In this document: one piece after another, positions 32,624 through 44,177 of the stretch
Layout of the letters: every line of letters begins with the position of its first letter
Position numbering within the stretch: position 1 is the stretch's first letter
Assembly: GCF_000801105.2 (NCBI RefSeq)
Contig: NC_079519.1
Location: 5,950,668 to 6,014,667 of the forward strand
Source: Raphanus sativus
Taxonomy: Eukaryota > Streptophyta > Magnoliopsida > Brassicales > Brassicaceae
Direction of reading: 5' to 3'
DNA length: 64,000 nt
The notes under the pieces: generated by a model
What the model saw: the letters and a program-made list of their open reading frames with translations, nothing else
The model's database searches: none
Told to the model about the DNA's origin: nothing
Position numbers and translations under genes: made by a program

Positions 32624-35600
32624 TTAGTAAGCGTCAGTATAAACAACAATAGGACTTCTAACGTTATGTGTCCCATCAGACCAGATTAGATTTGCAGACG
32701 AAGGCAGTTCTGAGTCAAGATCCCTGCCGGTTACAGTTACCTTGAACGATTGCTTCTCGTTGACCGTCTTAAAAGTCACAACACTAGGAGTGACCACCAC
32801 GCTGAGCTTAGATCCATGACCAGGGACCACTTTTGAATTGTATGTTGAATTCGGTTTACCAACATTAGTGACGGTTCTGTTGAAAGTGACGGTGAAGGAG
32901 TTATCAGAACTTGACAACCGAGCCGACATTGAAGGATAGTTGAGGTTTCTGGCTGAAAATTGTTTTTCTTTGGAGCAAGTGACAGTTTCACCAGAGATGA
33001 TTTTAAGGACATTGGAAGTGTAGTTCATGCCGCATAGAAAGGCGATGTGGTCTACTTTGTTTAATTCGTAGACAAGTCCAGGGTTCAGAGAGGCTATTGG
33101 GTCGACATGTCCAGATCCATAAGCAAACTCAGTCGATGCGATGCCAGTTCCAGTAGCATTGACCGGCCATGCTGCAAAGATTAGTTAAGAGACCATATAA
33201 GAGCAGCGTAACAAAATAAAACGTTACTTGTGGGACAAGAAAGTACAAAATTTCAGATGATATTTCTTCTTACCGGTTGTCATGATAGCAGATTGAATCA
33301 TGGAGGGAGACCATTTAGGGTAAAAGGTTTTGATATATGCAGCCACACCTGCAACGTGCGGACAAGCCATAGAAGTTCCTGAGAGAACAGAGTACTTCAC
33401 ATGTCTATTGTCATATTGAGATGGTTCACCATCAGGTGAATATGCCGCAAGGATCTCAACTCCTGGTGCTGTAATATCCGGCTGCAAAGTAATCCACCTT
33501 ATTTCTCTCAAACCGGAGAATTAAACATAACCATTGTTATAAATATTATGTAAATTTACCTTGAGAATATCCACAGCGATGGTGTTTGGACCACGAGAAG
33601 AGAAGGAACCAATTAGAGGAGATGTACGATTGAAGATTGATTCTGTTTTTAAAACAGCCGCTTGTGGAGAACTAAGAGAAAACAAATAAAAGACATGTTA
33701 AAATATAGATGAAGAATCTTGGGAGTAAAATGTATAAAGCATAGAGAAGATGATTGTGTTTACTCTTCGGACTCAATGTAAGAGACTAGAGATTCAAATT
33801 CTTTTTCTGGCAAACCAGAAGCAGGTAAAGGGTGAACAAAGGCCACATCTGGCTTAGGGCTTTTGTAAATGATTGCAATAGCTCCAAGTGATCCAACCAC
33901 TTTCAAACCACTCGGACTACTACACACTAAGATCTTTCCCTTCACAAGTGATTTTTTTAGACACTCTGGCTTACAAAGCCTGAAAAAAACAAATTGATCT
34001 AAACCACATTAGAAATTTGCAAAAAAAAAACAAAAAAAAATCACAATTTAGTGTTTTCAGGAAAGACATTACTCTGCGGTTTCTGCATCGCAAGAAGAGG
34101 AAGCAGCAGATTTTCCGTACACCAGTGAATACATTTTTCCTTTCATATCAAAAGCATTCACTGACTTCCCCTGTTAATAACAATCATTGGTAACTAAAAC
34201 GTAAAAAGATACTTCGATGCTAAAAAATAAGAGTGTTACGTGGTACTCACGACAAGCGTCTTATTGTTTCCTAGAACAACTTTGGTGACAAACCCACGGT
34301 TTGTGGTACCGGCTGCAACAGTTAACATCCACGGCGCCACAGCAGAGGTTGTACTATCATCCGGACCGCTATTACCAGCAGCAGTGACAGTGAGAATTCC
34401 TTTGGCCATAGCGTGAAAAGCCCCTATGGCGATCGGGTCATTTTCGAACATGGACGCCTTTTTACCGCCGATAGAGATGGTGATGAGGTCCACACCGTCA
34501 GCAATCGCATCATCGAATGCAGACAAGAGAGCTTCCGAGCTACATCCTGTCGGGATACAGACTTTGTAAGCTGCTATTCTAGAGGCTGGAACGCCTCCCC
34601 TTACGGTTCCATTGCCGATCCCAAAGAAGCTTGTGTCCGCGACTGCGTTTCCAGCCGCAGTGGACGCTGTGTGTGTACCATGGCCTTCAGTGTCCCTAGC
34701 ACCTTCGCTTGTGTAGTCTCTTGCCCCAATTAACTTACTGAAATAAATAATAATAAACAGATCCACAATATTAACTTTTATTCTGTAACTAATTGATTTT
34801 ATGCAGAAATTAAAACCAATAGTACTAATTTCTAAAGAGAGAATAGCTTATGAGAATTACTTGTTGCATCTGAAGTTTTCACCGCCAGAACAAACACCTT
34901 TCCATTTCGTAGGAGGAGGACCAAAGCCTTTGCCGGAAAAGCTCTCAGATTCCGGTGTGATCCCACTGTCGATGACTCCAATAATGGTATCACTTTCCAC
35001 GGTTGGGTTCCTCTTCGTTCTCGTGCCTTGCTTTAAACCCATGAAGTCCCATGACGCAGTAGTTTGGAGTTGTAACATTTTGTTCGGGAATACAGACACA
35101 ACTCCCTCCATTTCTAAGTAATTCATAAAAATAAATAAAAAATTAGTTGTCTAACCTTTTATATCATTAAATCTGTCTAGTTTCTAGAACACTCACCGGC
35201 TACTCGTTCGAGCTCCGATGCAGTGAGTCGGGCAGCGAATCCGTTAAAACTCCTCTTGTAACTTCTCACCAAACGACCTTCGGTCGAACTAGAGTTTATC
35301 TTATCACGTGTTAGCATCTTCATAAATCATAAAATTAAATTGATGATAACGCATTATGATTATAGAATCATATATTAAAGAGAAATCACACCTTTCTCCT
35401 GTGATCTCTTGAAGAATACTCATGTGATCGGACATTGGTGTGTAGTCCGCTCGAGAGGGAAGTGAACCCATGTAGACGATATACACCTTTATTCATAATC
35501 AATATAATCATATAATTCATCAGCACAACGTTCATGTCATAACGGATGGTCATGTTATATATAGGGACAAACATTCTGTCCTAATAATAATAATACCTGT

Positions 35601-35698
35601 CTATCTTGAGGATCATCTGTAACTGCTGAAACTGAACTCAAGAATAGGACAAGGAGACAGGAGAGGAGGGAAGAGGAAGGTGCTCGTAATTTTCCCAT
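32624..35698 (-). CDS. SBT4.12: Subtilisin-like serine protease, SBT4 group (At5g59090/SBT4.12-like)
   Basis: Ten exons, all GT-AG with matching phases, give 736 aa without a break: 35597-35698, 35392-35486, 35197-35288, 34861-35113, 34251-34737, 34073-34170, 33764-33979, 33560-33671, 33274-33481, 32624-33171. Order: signal peptide (about 1-25, ending VSA), inhibitor I9 prodomain ([10 protein letters not shown] to [10 protein letters not shown], 35-106), peptidase S8 with D145 (VIDSGI), H200 (GHGTHTAS), N303 (AAGNSGPD) and S522 ([11 protein letters not shown]), a PA insertion, and a C-terminal fibronectin-III-like domain starting near [10 protein letters not shown]. The full catalytic tetrad argues for an active secreted, cell-wall protease. 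A TATATA stretch lies about 80 bp upstream of the start. SBT4 subtilases are taxonomically expanded in Brassicaceae; exact paralogue naming is uncertain. Confidence 0.92.
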
Positions 35699-36502
35699 TT
35701 TCTTCTAAATTGAATTAAAGGTCACTGCAGTTTTTTCTTTTACTTTCTGTTGAGATCAAGATGAAATGATGTACATATATACGAGAGATAATACATGCAT
35801 GGTATCAAATTAAAAGAATCTAATTCAATTCAATCCTCTGATTTTGTGCCTTTAATAGTCTTACCATAAATGATTATATTGGTATCTGTATCAATTAAAT
35901 TGTGACATTTTGTTCACACTTTTAGGATGGGGTCTCCATCGGCTAAATTGCACTCAGCCAATAAAAAAAAACTAAACTAGTTCAGGATATCATAGTTCCC
36001 TATCCTAAATAATTGAGTTCTCAGTTTATCTTTATTTTAGCATTTTCCATTTGCTAAAATATAATATAGTAAATGGAAAATGCTAAAATAAAATTACAAT
36101 TTATTTTTGTAGTTTCAATTACTAAACATAAGTGAGACTAGATACATCTTTTACCACGTAGTCAAATATATTAATTGGAGTTTATTATAAGAAGGGTTTT
36201 GGCAAAATAATACTCTCAATATATTTTTTTTTGTCATCGACTTTACATACTTTCAATATAGTTTTTTTGCAAATTAATCCACGAGCTAAAAAATTCACAT
36301 GTCAATATCTCTACGTTCCAGTCATGTCACTAATACATGGGTATTTTATATTGCAATTTAACTGAGACCCGTTTAAGTTCGTGAATTAATTTTTAAAAAG
36401 TTACATTGAAGAATTTTTTTGCAGAAGATCCTTATAATAAAACAGTTTAATTAGATGAACTTGGTCAAAGATAAAACTTTGTATGGATATTTGACTATGT
36501 AA
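35699..36502. other. Upstream region of the subtilase gene
   Basis: AT-rich promoter side. An inverted repeat at about 36042-36060 and 36070-36088 (ATTTTAGCATTTTCCATTTGC against AAATGGAAAATGCTAAAAT) forms a hairpin. Nothing else is seen. Confidence 0.45.
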
Positions 36503-36774
36503 TTATGGAATTTAAATATTTTCTCTATTAATTAACATACACAAGGAAACACAATTATGAATATTGATTTTGGTTTAGACTAAATCAGTTTTTTTTTTGT
36601 CATTACGATAAACTTCTGCAACCACCAACCAAAGTAGTTTGGGGAACAAAACAAAACAAGGCAAATAAATAAGATACCAATAGGCATCGACTTCCCTAAC
36701 ACACAGGGAAAAAGATTCAAGATCTTCTTGCTCGGTGGCTATCATGAGCTCCGAGATACTTCATAGCAAACTCA

Positions 36775-38301
36775 TTAGGCAGTACTTGCTGCTTCCTTCG
36801 TGATAAGAGATTGCAGCCAAATAGGCCCATTATTCGCCACATAAGACTGTTGCCATTGAACTTGCAGGGCACTAGTAGCGATTGACATGGCCACCATATT
36901 GCACTCTTTGTGGATCACTGTAATTATGTTTATCTCTAGATGATCCAGAGCTCTTCTCAACCTTCTCCATAGGGGCTGGAGGGTATAATGAAGCATAGAT
37001 GGAGAAAATTCACCTCGCCAGTGAAGCATTGATGTTTCCATAAGAACCCTATTCGCCTTTATGTCACATAGAGCTTCTGCAGCCCATACCATGGTAGTTA
37101 GATCAGCTTCTAGTTGGGACCGTATACCAACAAATGACCTTCTGCTGTGAAGCATTGCGCGTCCTTCCGAGTTCCGTAGGATCCATGCCGCCCCTGCTTT
37201 CCCATTACTTGCTGACCAAGCAGAGCCTATGTTACATTTAACGGTATTGAGTGGTGGCTTCTCCCATGATCTCTTTTGACTCACTTCCACTACTACTGCT
37301 GGAGCATCAGCGGGGATGAAACCATTTATCTGAAGCCATACCGATGATTCATCTTGAGCTTTGAACACTGTGGTATCTGCATCAACACTTCGATGTTCAA
37401 AACAGAACAAGTTTCTATTTTTCCATATATTCCACAGTAACCAAGGGAACATCAAGCGGATTCTAGGCTCCACTGATTTCTTTTTCCCAAGTGCCAGGAG
37501 GTAGTGGATGTTCAAAAACACCGAGGAGGATGAGAACCCCGCTGGAGGTAGAGGCAACGACGACCGCTCCCACACTTCTTTCGCTTTTGGACAGGTGAAG
37601 AGCATGTGACAGATTGTCTCTGGACCTTGACGGCATTGAGGGCATCTTGTTTCCACCGGAATCCCGCGAGAGTACAGCTGTTGTTTAACTGCAAGTGCTC
37701 CTGACATGATACGCCACAGAAAGTGTCTCAGCTTAGGAGAAGTTTTTGTCTTCCACAGGTCACGCCACAACTGTTTTTCCAATGGAGCCATGATGGTAGG
37801 TTGATCTGAGTTCATATCGACAATGCTTTCCAGCAGTTGATATCCACTCTTGGCGTTATATATGCCATTCTTTGAGAAACCCCATCGATGAGAATCTTCT
37901 TTATTTCTCTGCAGTTTCACTTGCAGAACCTTTTGCACGTCATCTTCAACAAAAAGCTCCCTTAGCTTCCGAAGGTTCCAGCTGTTTGTACCCTCCTCCA
38001 TTAAATCACAAACCCTCAACGTCAAGTTAACCATTGCGTCTGGGTTGTAACAAGGTGGCCTTGGGAGAGGATTAATGATCCAGTTATCAAGCCATACCTT
38101 AGTATTTTCTCCAGAATTCACCACCTTCACTAAGCCTTGCTTTAGTAGATCTCTACCATGTAGTATACTCCGCCATGCATAAGATGGACGTGATCCTGCT
38201 ACACTGTCCAGGAAATCAGTTCTTCTAAAGTACCGATGCTTCAGGATATGCGTTACTAGTGACTCCGGTTTGTCCCAAACTATGAAGCACGGGGACGGCA
38301 A
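36775..38301 (-). pseudogene. LINE ORF2 C-terminus: zinc-finger RVT and RNase H domains
   Basis: About 500 codons stay open, starting at the hAT junction (true LINE reading ends at 38279). The first third has HRYFRRTDFLDSVAGSRPSY and VWLDNWIINPLPRPP; the zf-RVT block has LWKTKTSPKLRHFLWRIMSG with CPQCRQGPETICHMLFTCP; the last third is an RVT_3-type RNase H domain (GAAWILRNSEGRAM, QLEADLTTMVWAAEAL). The first catalytic Asp (usually in CNxDGAW) is replaced (CNIGSAWS), as is the SDS Asp (METSM), so the RNase H is probably inactive. Reverse transcriptase itself is missing. Confidence 0.88.
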
Positions 38302-39598
38302 TTCACTGCCGTCTCACGTACCAGCGGCGTTTCCGGGACGGGGACGTGGTGGGGACGGCGTGGGAACGTTTCCGAAACGTTTCAGAGTCGGTGGAGACGG
38401 CAAAGATTTGTGGAAACGGCGTAGTTAAGTTTTGGAAACGTTTTTGAAACGTTTCTTATGTAAACTCAGTATATTTTTTTGGAAAACAAAAAAGGAAATA
38501 CGTCATTTAGTTAAACAATCAGGGTTACAAAGTTCTAAACCATTTTTTGATTTTAATCTTAAACAAACTCTTTTTGTCTTCATCTTCTTTTTTTTTTTTT
38601 ATTGTCTTCATCTTCTATCTTAATTGTCAACTAGATTTTGGACCCGCGCGCCCGCGCGGGTGAATGTTCTATTTGACCTTATGTTAAAAATTAGTATTAT
38701 CTGTTAATTTATTTTGAGATTGATTTATCTTGGGCACTTTGTTCAGTGTGCATTGTCTAACAATGAGGATGTATTATTTTGCTTTTGTACAACCTTTCAT
38801 TTGACTTGCTAACATAAACATTAATATGTGTAAATAATCTACTTTTAATAGAAAAATAGGTTGTTAGTTATTTTGTAAAATGAGACTAATTTTTTGGGAT
38901 TTTATTTACATTCTAAAGTTATAAATGTAGAGTTTTTAAACAGTAATTACATAAACAAATAAAAATTCAGAAAAAAACAAAAAAAAAATAGAAATTGCCA
39001 GCAAGCCCAGTAAGATATATACATTTGGGCCAGATCTTTTTCAATTATAATTGGCTATATAACTTTTTAGAAAAACGTTAAACTGAAAACAAATCTTGAA
39101 GCCCATTAATATTTTTTTCCGCGAAGGTAACAACAAAAAACGCTTCCTTCGACGTCTACCTAAAAAAAAACATTTTCCCTTTCTAATGAAAGTACAGTTT
39201 TTCTATCTCCTTTATCCTCTAATTTAGTGTCCGTTCGTGTTTTGACCAGAATCAATTAAAGGTACGTTTAGACTGAAGGGATGACTGAAGAAAGATCTAT
39301 TGATAGCTCTATTACGCAGAATTTGGGATCCAGGTTCGAGAATCTCAATTCAGGTGATGATGTTTATTTATGAATAGTTTTTTTCAATATATATTCTGTG
39401 TTTTGATTTGCTTAAACATCATGTAAGGTCAGGAAAAGAACATTTAATAGGTTAGACAGAGCCTTGTTGCATGTTACAACTCAGTGAAGGATCAATGGCG
39501 ATGTCAAATAGTTTATTTTCCTTGTCCCTTTTATATGTTATCATATTCTATAATTGGCTTGTCTTGATTCTGGTTATTTTGAAAATGTTTCATCATAG

Positions 39599-40020
39599 GG
39601 CTTCTGCTTTATTTGTGGGAGTTTATGAATTCACAGACAGTGTAGAAACTGCTGAAGACCTTTCTTTTTAATTTAAGCGCAGTTGCTCACTTGGTGAGAG
39701 AGACTGCATTTTTCTTCATATAATTATTAAGCAACTCTGCTTTTTAAAATCGTTGATTTAAGTGAAGAAGAACAATAATCTTGTCTCTTGTATCAAATTC
39801 CACAGACTGCAGGGGCCATATGTGGATTTCCTGCCTCTCTGATTCGCGTGCCTAGTGAGGTAAAAATAGCTCCCTCTCTGATCCTGTCGTGTAATAGAAT
39901 CTCATCAAGTGACATTCCCATGTGTGTCTTCTATAGGTTGTGAAGCAGAGTATCCAGACTGGACAGTTTGCATCAGCTACAAACGCTGTTGAAGTGTTAT
40001 TGCATCACAAGTACATGTAA
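39599..40020 (+). pseudogene. Captured exons of an S-adenosylmethionine carrier (SAMC-like)
   Basis: Three exons with proper borders: 39599-39693 (ASALFVGVYEFT, then after a one-base indel LLKTFLFNLSAVAHL), 39806-39859 (TAGAICGFPASLIRVPSE) and 39937-40020 (VVKQSIQTGQFASATNAVEV, then a premature stop). They correspond to the middle of plant SAMC1/SAMC2, organelle inner-membrane SAM exchangers: the conserved PASALFVGVYEPTKQKLL and RVPTEVVKQRMQTGQF blocks are recognisable. PTEVVKQRMQ has become PSEVVKQSIQ, losing the conserved Arg. N- and C-terminal repeats are absent. It lies within the Helitron, in opposite orientation. Confidence 0.8.
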
Positions 40021-40528
40021 TCAAGTTGCAAAAGAAGACAACTACCTTGACGGGACAACAGACTTATAATAAGGTTAGTTTAACATCTCTGTCTATAACT
40101 AATATGTATTATGTAATGTGTCAGGAAAGTGCAGTGTAGGAAAAAGTTATTAGATTGAAGAACCCGGACTATAGTTTAGATGTTTGAGTTTTACTTGCCT
40201 CAGTGATGCATAAATCAATTTATGTTGATGATAGTCTAATATAACACCAAGTAAATTCGAGATGGTTTGAAATGACAGTAGAGAGAGCGTAGATTTGTAG
40301 AAATCAACAAAATTGCAATCTTATTTTCATGAATCTCTGGAAAAAAAAAACCAAACATCCTTTGCATAAATTAAATCTCAACATTCTGAACCAGCAAGCA
40401 TTCTTCAAGCAGAGTAAACATCCAAAGCAGTTCGAAATCTGCAAAGATCAATAAACACATCAAATTTTTTTTTTAAATAGCACATCCAAACGTAAACTAT
40501 GAAAGCTAAACTGTCAAAAACACATACC

Positions 40529-40770
40529 TTATGATCTTAACTGTTTAGGGTTGTCAAAAACTACATTCATAGTTTTTTTCTGAGGTTTGCCATCTTCATC
40601 TAGTATCAAAATTTTTAATCTTTTTTTTAAGTCATTCTAGACACAACCACATATAACTGACCATGTGAGAAGACATGTCTTGGCAAATAAAGATCTACTT
40701 TAGATAGTGATGGCCAATTATTCTTGTAAGGCCTGAGTTTTGTGAGAGGATGAAAAGTAGTAATTTCAGA
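40529..40770 (-). pseudogene. Remnant of Helitron RepHel helicase C-terminus
   Basis: The minus strand reads KVDLYLPRHVFSHGQLYVVV, SRMT, stop, and in the next frame KKRLKILILDEDGKPQKK, TMNVVFDNPKQLRS and a stop. FSHGQLYVAxSR is the last helicase motif of Pif1-type Helitron proteins, and the KTMNVVF end is typical. Upstream domains are not recognisable. Confidence 0.85.
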
Positions 40771-42549
40771 CATTTTAAGAGGATATGTGTAGAGTGATAT
40801 GGCTTTCACGTTATTGGGTAAGATGTATATATAGGTAGTTAGTTTAGAGTAGGGTAAATTCAATATAAATATTTAATAATTACGTAGTCGGAATTTCTTT
40901 AAATTTAAAGCGAATATTCTTTTCTGATTTGTTTGTTAGACAGTTAACAACATAACATGAATATTTGTATTTAATGATTAGATATTAAACGTGATTTGCA
41001 GCATATATTTTGAATTAATTGATTCGTAATGATAATATTGTATTTCTGTATTTAGAGTTGTTTTTTAAAACTAAATAATTTCGAATGTAATTGTTATGGT
41101 GATTGCTTAAATGTAGGAATATATTTAGGAAGGTAAAGATCGTTTAGGAAATTAAAAAATTATTAGATTTGATTTTGAAATCAATTATTCATAATGATAG
41201 GATCGAATTTCTATAGGTAGAGTTGTTATTTTTAATTACAGAATTTCGATTCTAATTGATATGCTGATTGATTAAATATAGGAATAGATTTTGGAAGATA
41301 AAATCGTTTAGGAAATTAATAAATTATTAGAATTTTTTTAAAATTTAAATTATTATTAGTGATAACAGTTCGAAATAAAGTATTTCGAGAAATAAAGAAT
41401 TTTGATATATAATAATATAATTTATGGTATTAATGTTTACATTTTCAGGGTTTATTGACAACTGCAATGAGATGGACTTGGTTATATTTTCAGCAAACCG
41501 AGAGTAACCAATTCAGTATTACCACAATGTAAGTGGATTTTTAAAGTTTGATAATGAAAAGCTACGTAGGAGTGTCTGTATTGACACATTTGATTCAGTA
41601 GACGAAGATAAACTAAGATCATTTAACAATTTAGATTAGATGTTTATGTTTTTGGGAATGTTATTCAACAATATGTTGGTAATTGGAATTGTAATGTTAT
41701 GGCTTAGTAATGGTTCGGTAATAGTTTTGTAATTTTTTTATTTCATAATTATAAACAGCGATAGATATCAAAGTCAACTCATGTGGTTTAGTAATGGTTT
41801 CAAATTTTTTGATTTCATAATTATAAACAGCAGCAAAGTCAACTCATGTGGTTTATAATTGGTTTGTTATTTTATGGTTTTGTAATTACATAGGCTTCAA
41901 TAGACTATCGATTTTCAGTAGATAACATTATATGGTTTAGTAAATGTTTGTTTTATGGTTTAGTAATCACGCAGGGTTCAATAGATTAACTCTCGGTTTA
42001 AAAAAAAAGACAAAACACTGTGTTTTAAACTTAGTGGCATAGATTGGTAAATTTTGAGGAAAACTAATGGTAATTTTATTTTTGTACTTCAGTTTTAATA
42101 GATTAGATTCTCATCATCTCTTAGAGAAACACAGTAAGTACTATAACAAACTCTGTTTTTTGGTTTGTCAGTTACGTATGTGTGTTGTTTCATGGTTTTT
42201 CAAATCATACGTACATAAGATATTATAGTGATGTTTTATTTTTATATTATGACATAGTGATGTTTTATTTTTATATGATGACTATGATTTGGTTTAAATA
42301 TTTATGAATATATATATTATATATATGTATATAGGTGTATCCATGCCGTACCCGTATCCATAAATTTTAAGTTTAACCGTTTCCCGTCTCCGCTCCCGTC
42401 CCCGTATCTGTGCCCGTATCCGTCCCGGTGCAACATAGGTCCCAAATTCTCCAAGCTTGCTTATGGAATTTAAATATTTTCTCTATTAATTAACATACAC
42501 AAGGAAACACAATTATGAATATTGATTTTGGTTTAGACTAAATCAGTTT

Positions 42550-43169
42550 AGATTATGTTTTTAAAATACAATCCGTTCAAAATGATGGATGTAAAATTTA
42601 AATAAACATAGATGACTTTTTCTATTATTTGCAATGATGACATGTATTCATAAATTTCGAAATATGATTACTAAGCAAAAAAATTCTCTTCTTATTATAA
42701 ATTTTTCAATAAATTATAAATAAAAACAATATACGTTCAAATTAAATAGACAGTTAGTGATTAAAAGATCACTATAATTAACATAAACTATATGTAGGCA
42801 GGTGTATTTTATAGTTTTTTTTTCCAAAGGATTTCTACAAATGCTTATTTATACATCTCAAAATTGTTATAGTTATGTTTGGTTACGTCTAAAACTATAA
42901 TAGTTATGAAATAAAATGTTGGGCGATTGTAGTGATTCATATCTATTTTATATTAGATATAGTTTTATTCTTTAAACTATATATATATATATATATATAT
43001 ATATGGAAAATGTACTGCGACTGCATACTGTTTATGAAAATTTTGGTTAAGGAAATTTTGAGAATAAAATGTTGATGTGATTTATTGTAATTAATTATGT
43101 AAAAATGTTGTTTAATGCATTTTGTGAAAACATAGATGGTAACGTAAATGTTATTAACTACACGTTAAT
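42550..43169. other. Host DNA right of the LINE
   Basis: AT-rich, with an (AT)n tract at about 42980-43004. No gene seen. Confidence 0.35.
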
Positions 43170-43312
43170 AGTCGGGTGTTAGCATGGCATTCTATAGAGT
43201 CTACGGAACCTGAGTTCGAATCCATGTAAATTCATATTATCACAGTGCATGGTCACTGGGATATTCACATGGACCTCCCAGCTTCCGGGGACTAAATCAT
43301 AGGTTATCAAAA
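43170..43312 (+). mobile_element. tRNA-derived SINE
   Basis: A tRNA-like head GTCGGGTGTTAGCATGGCAT with a B-box GAGTTCGAATCC (43212-43223) is followed by a body ending CATAGGTTATCAAAAAAG, the same TTATCAAAAAA tail as the SINE at 19617-19850. A convincing TSD is not seen, so it is probably older. Confidence 0.7.
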
Positions 43313-43699
43313 AAGAAACCGTACATGTTTTTTTGTGAAAATTATTCCTGAAACCATACATCAATTTTTTTTTTTGTGAAAGAGATCATAGTGACAGTAC
43401 ATCAGGCATTTAAAATTAAAATTATTTTAATTTTAAATTTGCTTGTATTCCAAAAAAAAGTAAGGGTAAAAGCAGTAAAACATATAACAGCAAAATTGAA
43501 CAAAATTGTTACAATCTATATCAATCAAATCACTCAAATTTAGCAAATTTTGTTTCGCTGTTAAATGTGTCCAAAACTTTTAATGCTTTTTGGGATATTC
43601 TGCGACGAAATTGTTAACATAATGGAAATAATGTTATTTAGTACGGTAGAAACGAGGTAGTAAATTATTTTGAATTAAAATGAATTAGGTAATAATCTA
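43313..43699. other. AT-rich gap ending in the left MULE TSD
   Basis: No feature apart from the target copy at 43691-43699. Confidence 0.35.
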
Positions 43700-44168
43700 G
43701 GGGAATTTTCAAAAATACCATTTTGAAGGTACCATTATTCATCTTTACCACCACTAAGTACACATTTTCAAAAATATCTTATTTATTAAAATGTTAAAGA
43801 CTCTTATATCTTTGTTTTTATATGCTTTTCAAAATTTTAATCCCAAATTCTAAATCCTAAACCCCCAATTCTACACCCTAAACCCTAAATCTTCAACTCT
43901 AAACCCTAAACCCTAAACTATATACCATAAATTCAATATCCTAAACCCTAAACCCTGAAACCTCAACTATAAACCCTAAATCCTCAACTCTAAACCTTAA
44001 ACTTTATACCCTAAACCCTAAAACATCAAATCTAAACCCTAAAACATAAAATCTAAACCCTAAATCCTAAACGTTCAAATCTAAACTCTTCATTAAAAGT
44101 AGTGGTAAAAGTGGTTAGTGTAAACATGAAAAGTGGTACTATGAAAATGGTATTTTTGGCAATTTCTC
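43700..44168. mobile_element. Short MULE with telomere-like filling, 469 bp
   Basis: Exact 9-bp TSD AATAATCTA at 43691-43699 and 44169-44177. The ends (GGGGAATTTTCAAAAATACC and, reversed, GAGAAATTGCCAAAAATACC) continue as TACCATTTT...GTACCACTTTTCAT...TTTACAC and belong to the same family as the eL18 Pack-MULE at 20231-24529. The interior (43857-44060) is a degenerate run of CCCTAAA/CCTCAACTCTAAA units resembling plant telomere repeats. Confidence 0.9.
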
Positions 44169-44177
44169 AATAATCTA

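Larger units (their letters stand above)
38631..42107 (-). mobile_element. Helitron, 3.5 kb, with captured exons and helicase remnant
   Basis: On the minus strand it starts TCTAATCTATTAAAACTGAAG (plus-strand end at 42107, next base T) and ends with hairpin CCCGCGCGGGCGCGCGGG, a spacer and CTAG (plus 38631, preceded by A). Insertion between A and T is as expected. Inside are three exons of a mitochondrial-carrier gene on the opposite strand and the worn-out end of its own RepHel helicase, so it derives from an autonomous element. Confidence 0.9.
38280..42438. mobile_element. hAT-like element inside the LINE, itself split by a Helitron
   Basis: An 8-bp TSD GTCCCAAA lies at 38272-38279 and 42439-42446. 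The ends are 19-bp inverted repeats with three mismatches (CTATGAAGCACGGGGACGG and CTATGTTGCACCGGGACGG). Eight-base TSD and short TIR fit the hAT superfamily. Subtracting the Helitron leaves about 680 bp of non-coding DNA with GGGGACGGG/CGTTTCC repeats on the left (38290-38450) and CCCGTATCCG/CCCGTCCCCG repeats on the right (42345-42430). It is a non-autonomous element. Confidence 0.85.
36592..42460 (-). mobile_element. 5'-truncated LINE with 89-bp perfect TSD, split by a hAT element
   Basis: An 89-bp block is present without mismatch at 36503-36591 and 42461-42549. Between the copies lies a minus-strand LINE: T run (A tail) at 36592-36599, the ORF2 end (36775 onward) and, beyond the hAT, its broken-off 5' part at 42447-42460, which reads in frame into the rest (KQAWRIWDKPESL across the junction). 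Without the hAT the LINE is only about 1.7 kb. The clean poly(A), 5' truncation and identical TSD indicate fairly recent target-primed insertion; a TSD this long is unusual. Confidence 0.88.

Noticed and set aside
36775..38301. Largest open frame of the window (508 codons) as a host gene
   Set aside because: Zinc-finger RVT and RNase H motifs, A tail and TSD identify it as a LINE remnant; its apparent start lies in the hAT element.
43857..44060. Telomere-like CCCTAAA repeats as a chromosome-end or fusion relic
   Set aside because: They lie fully within a 469-bp MULE with TSD and are degenerate.
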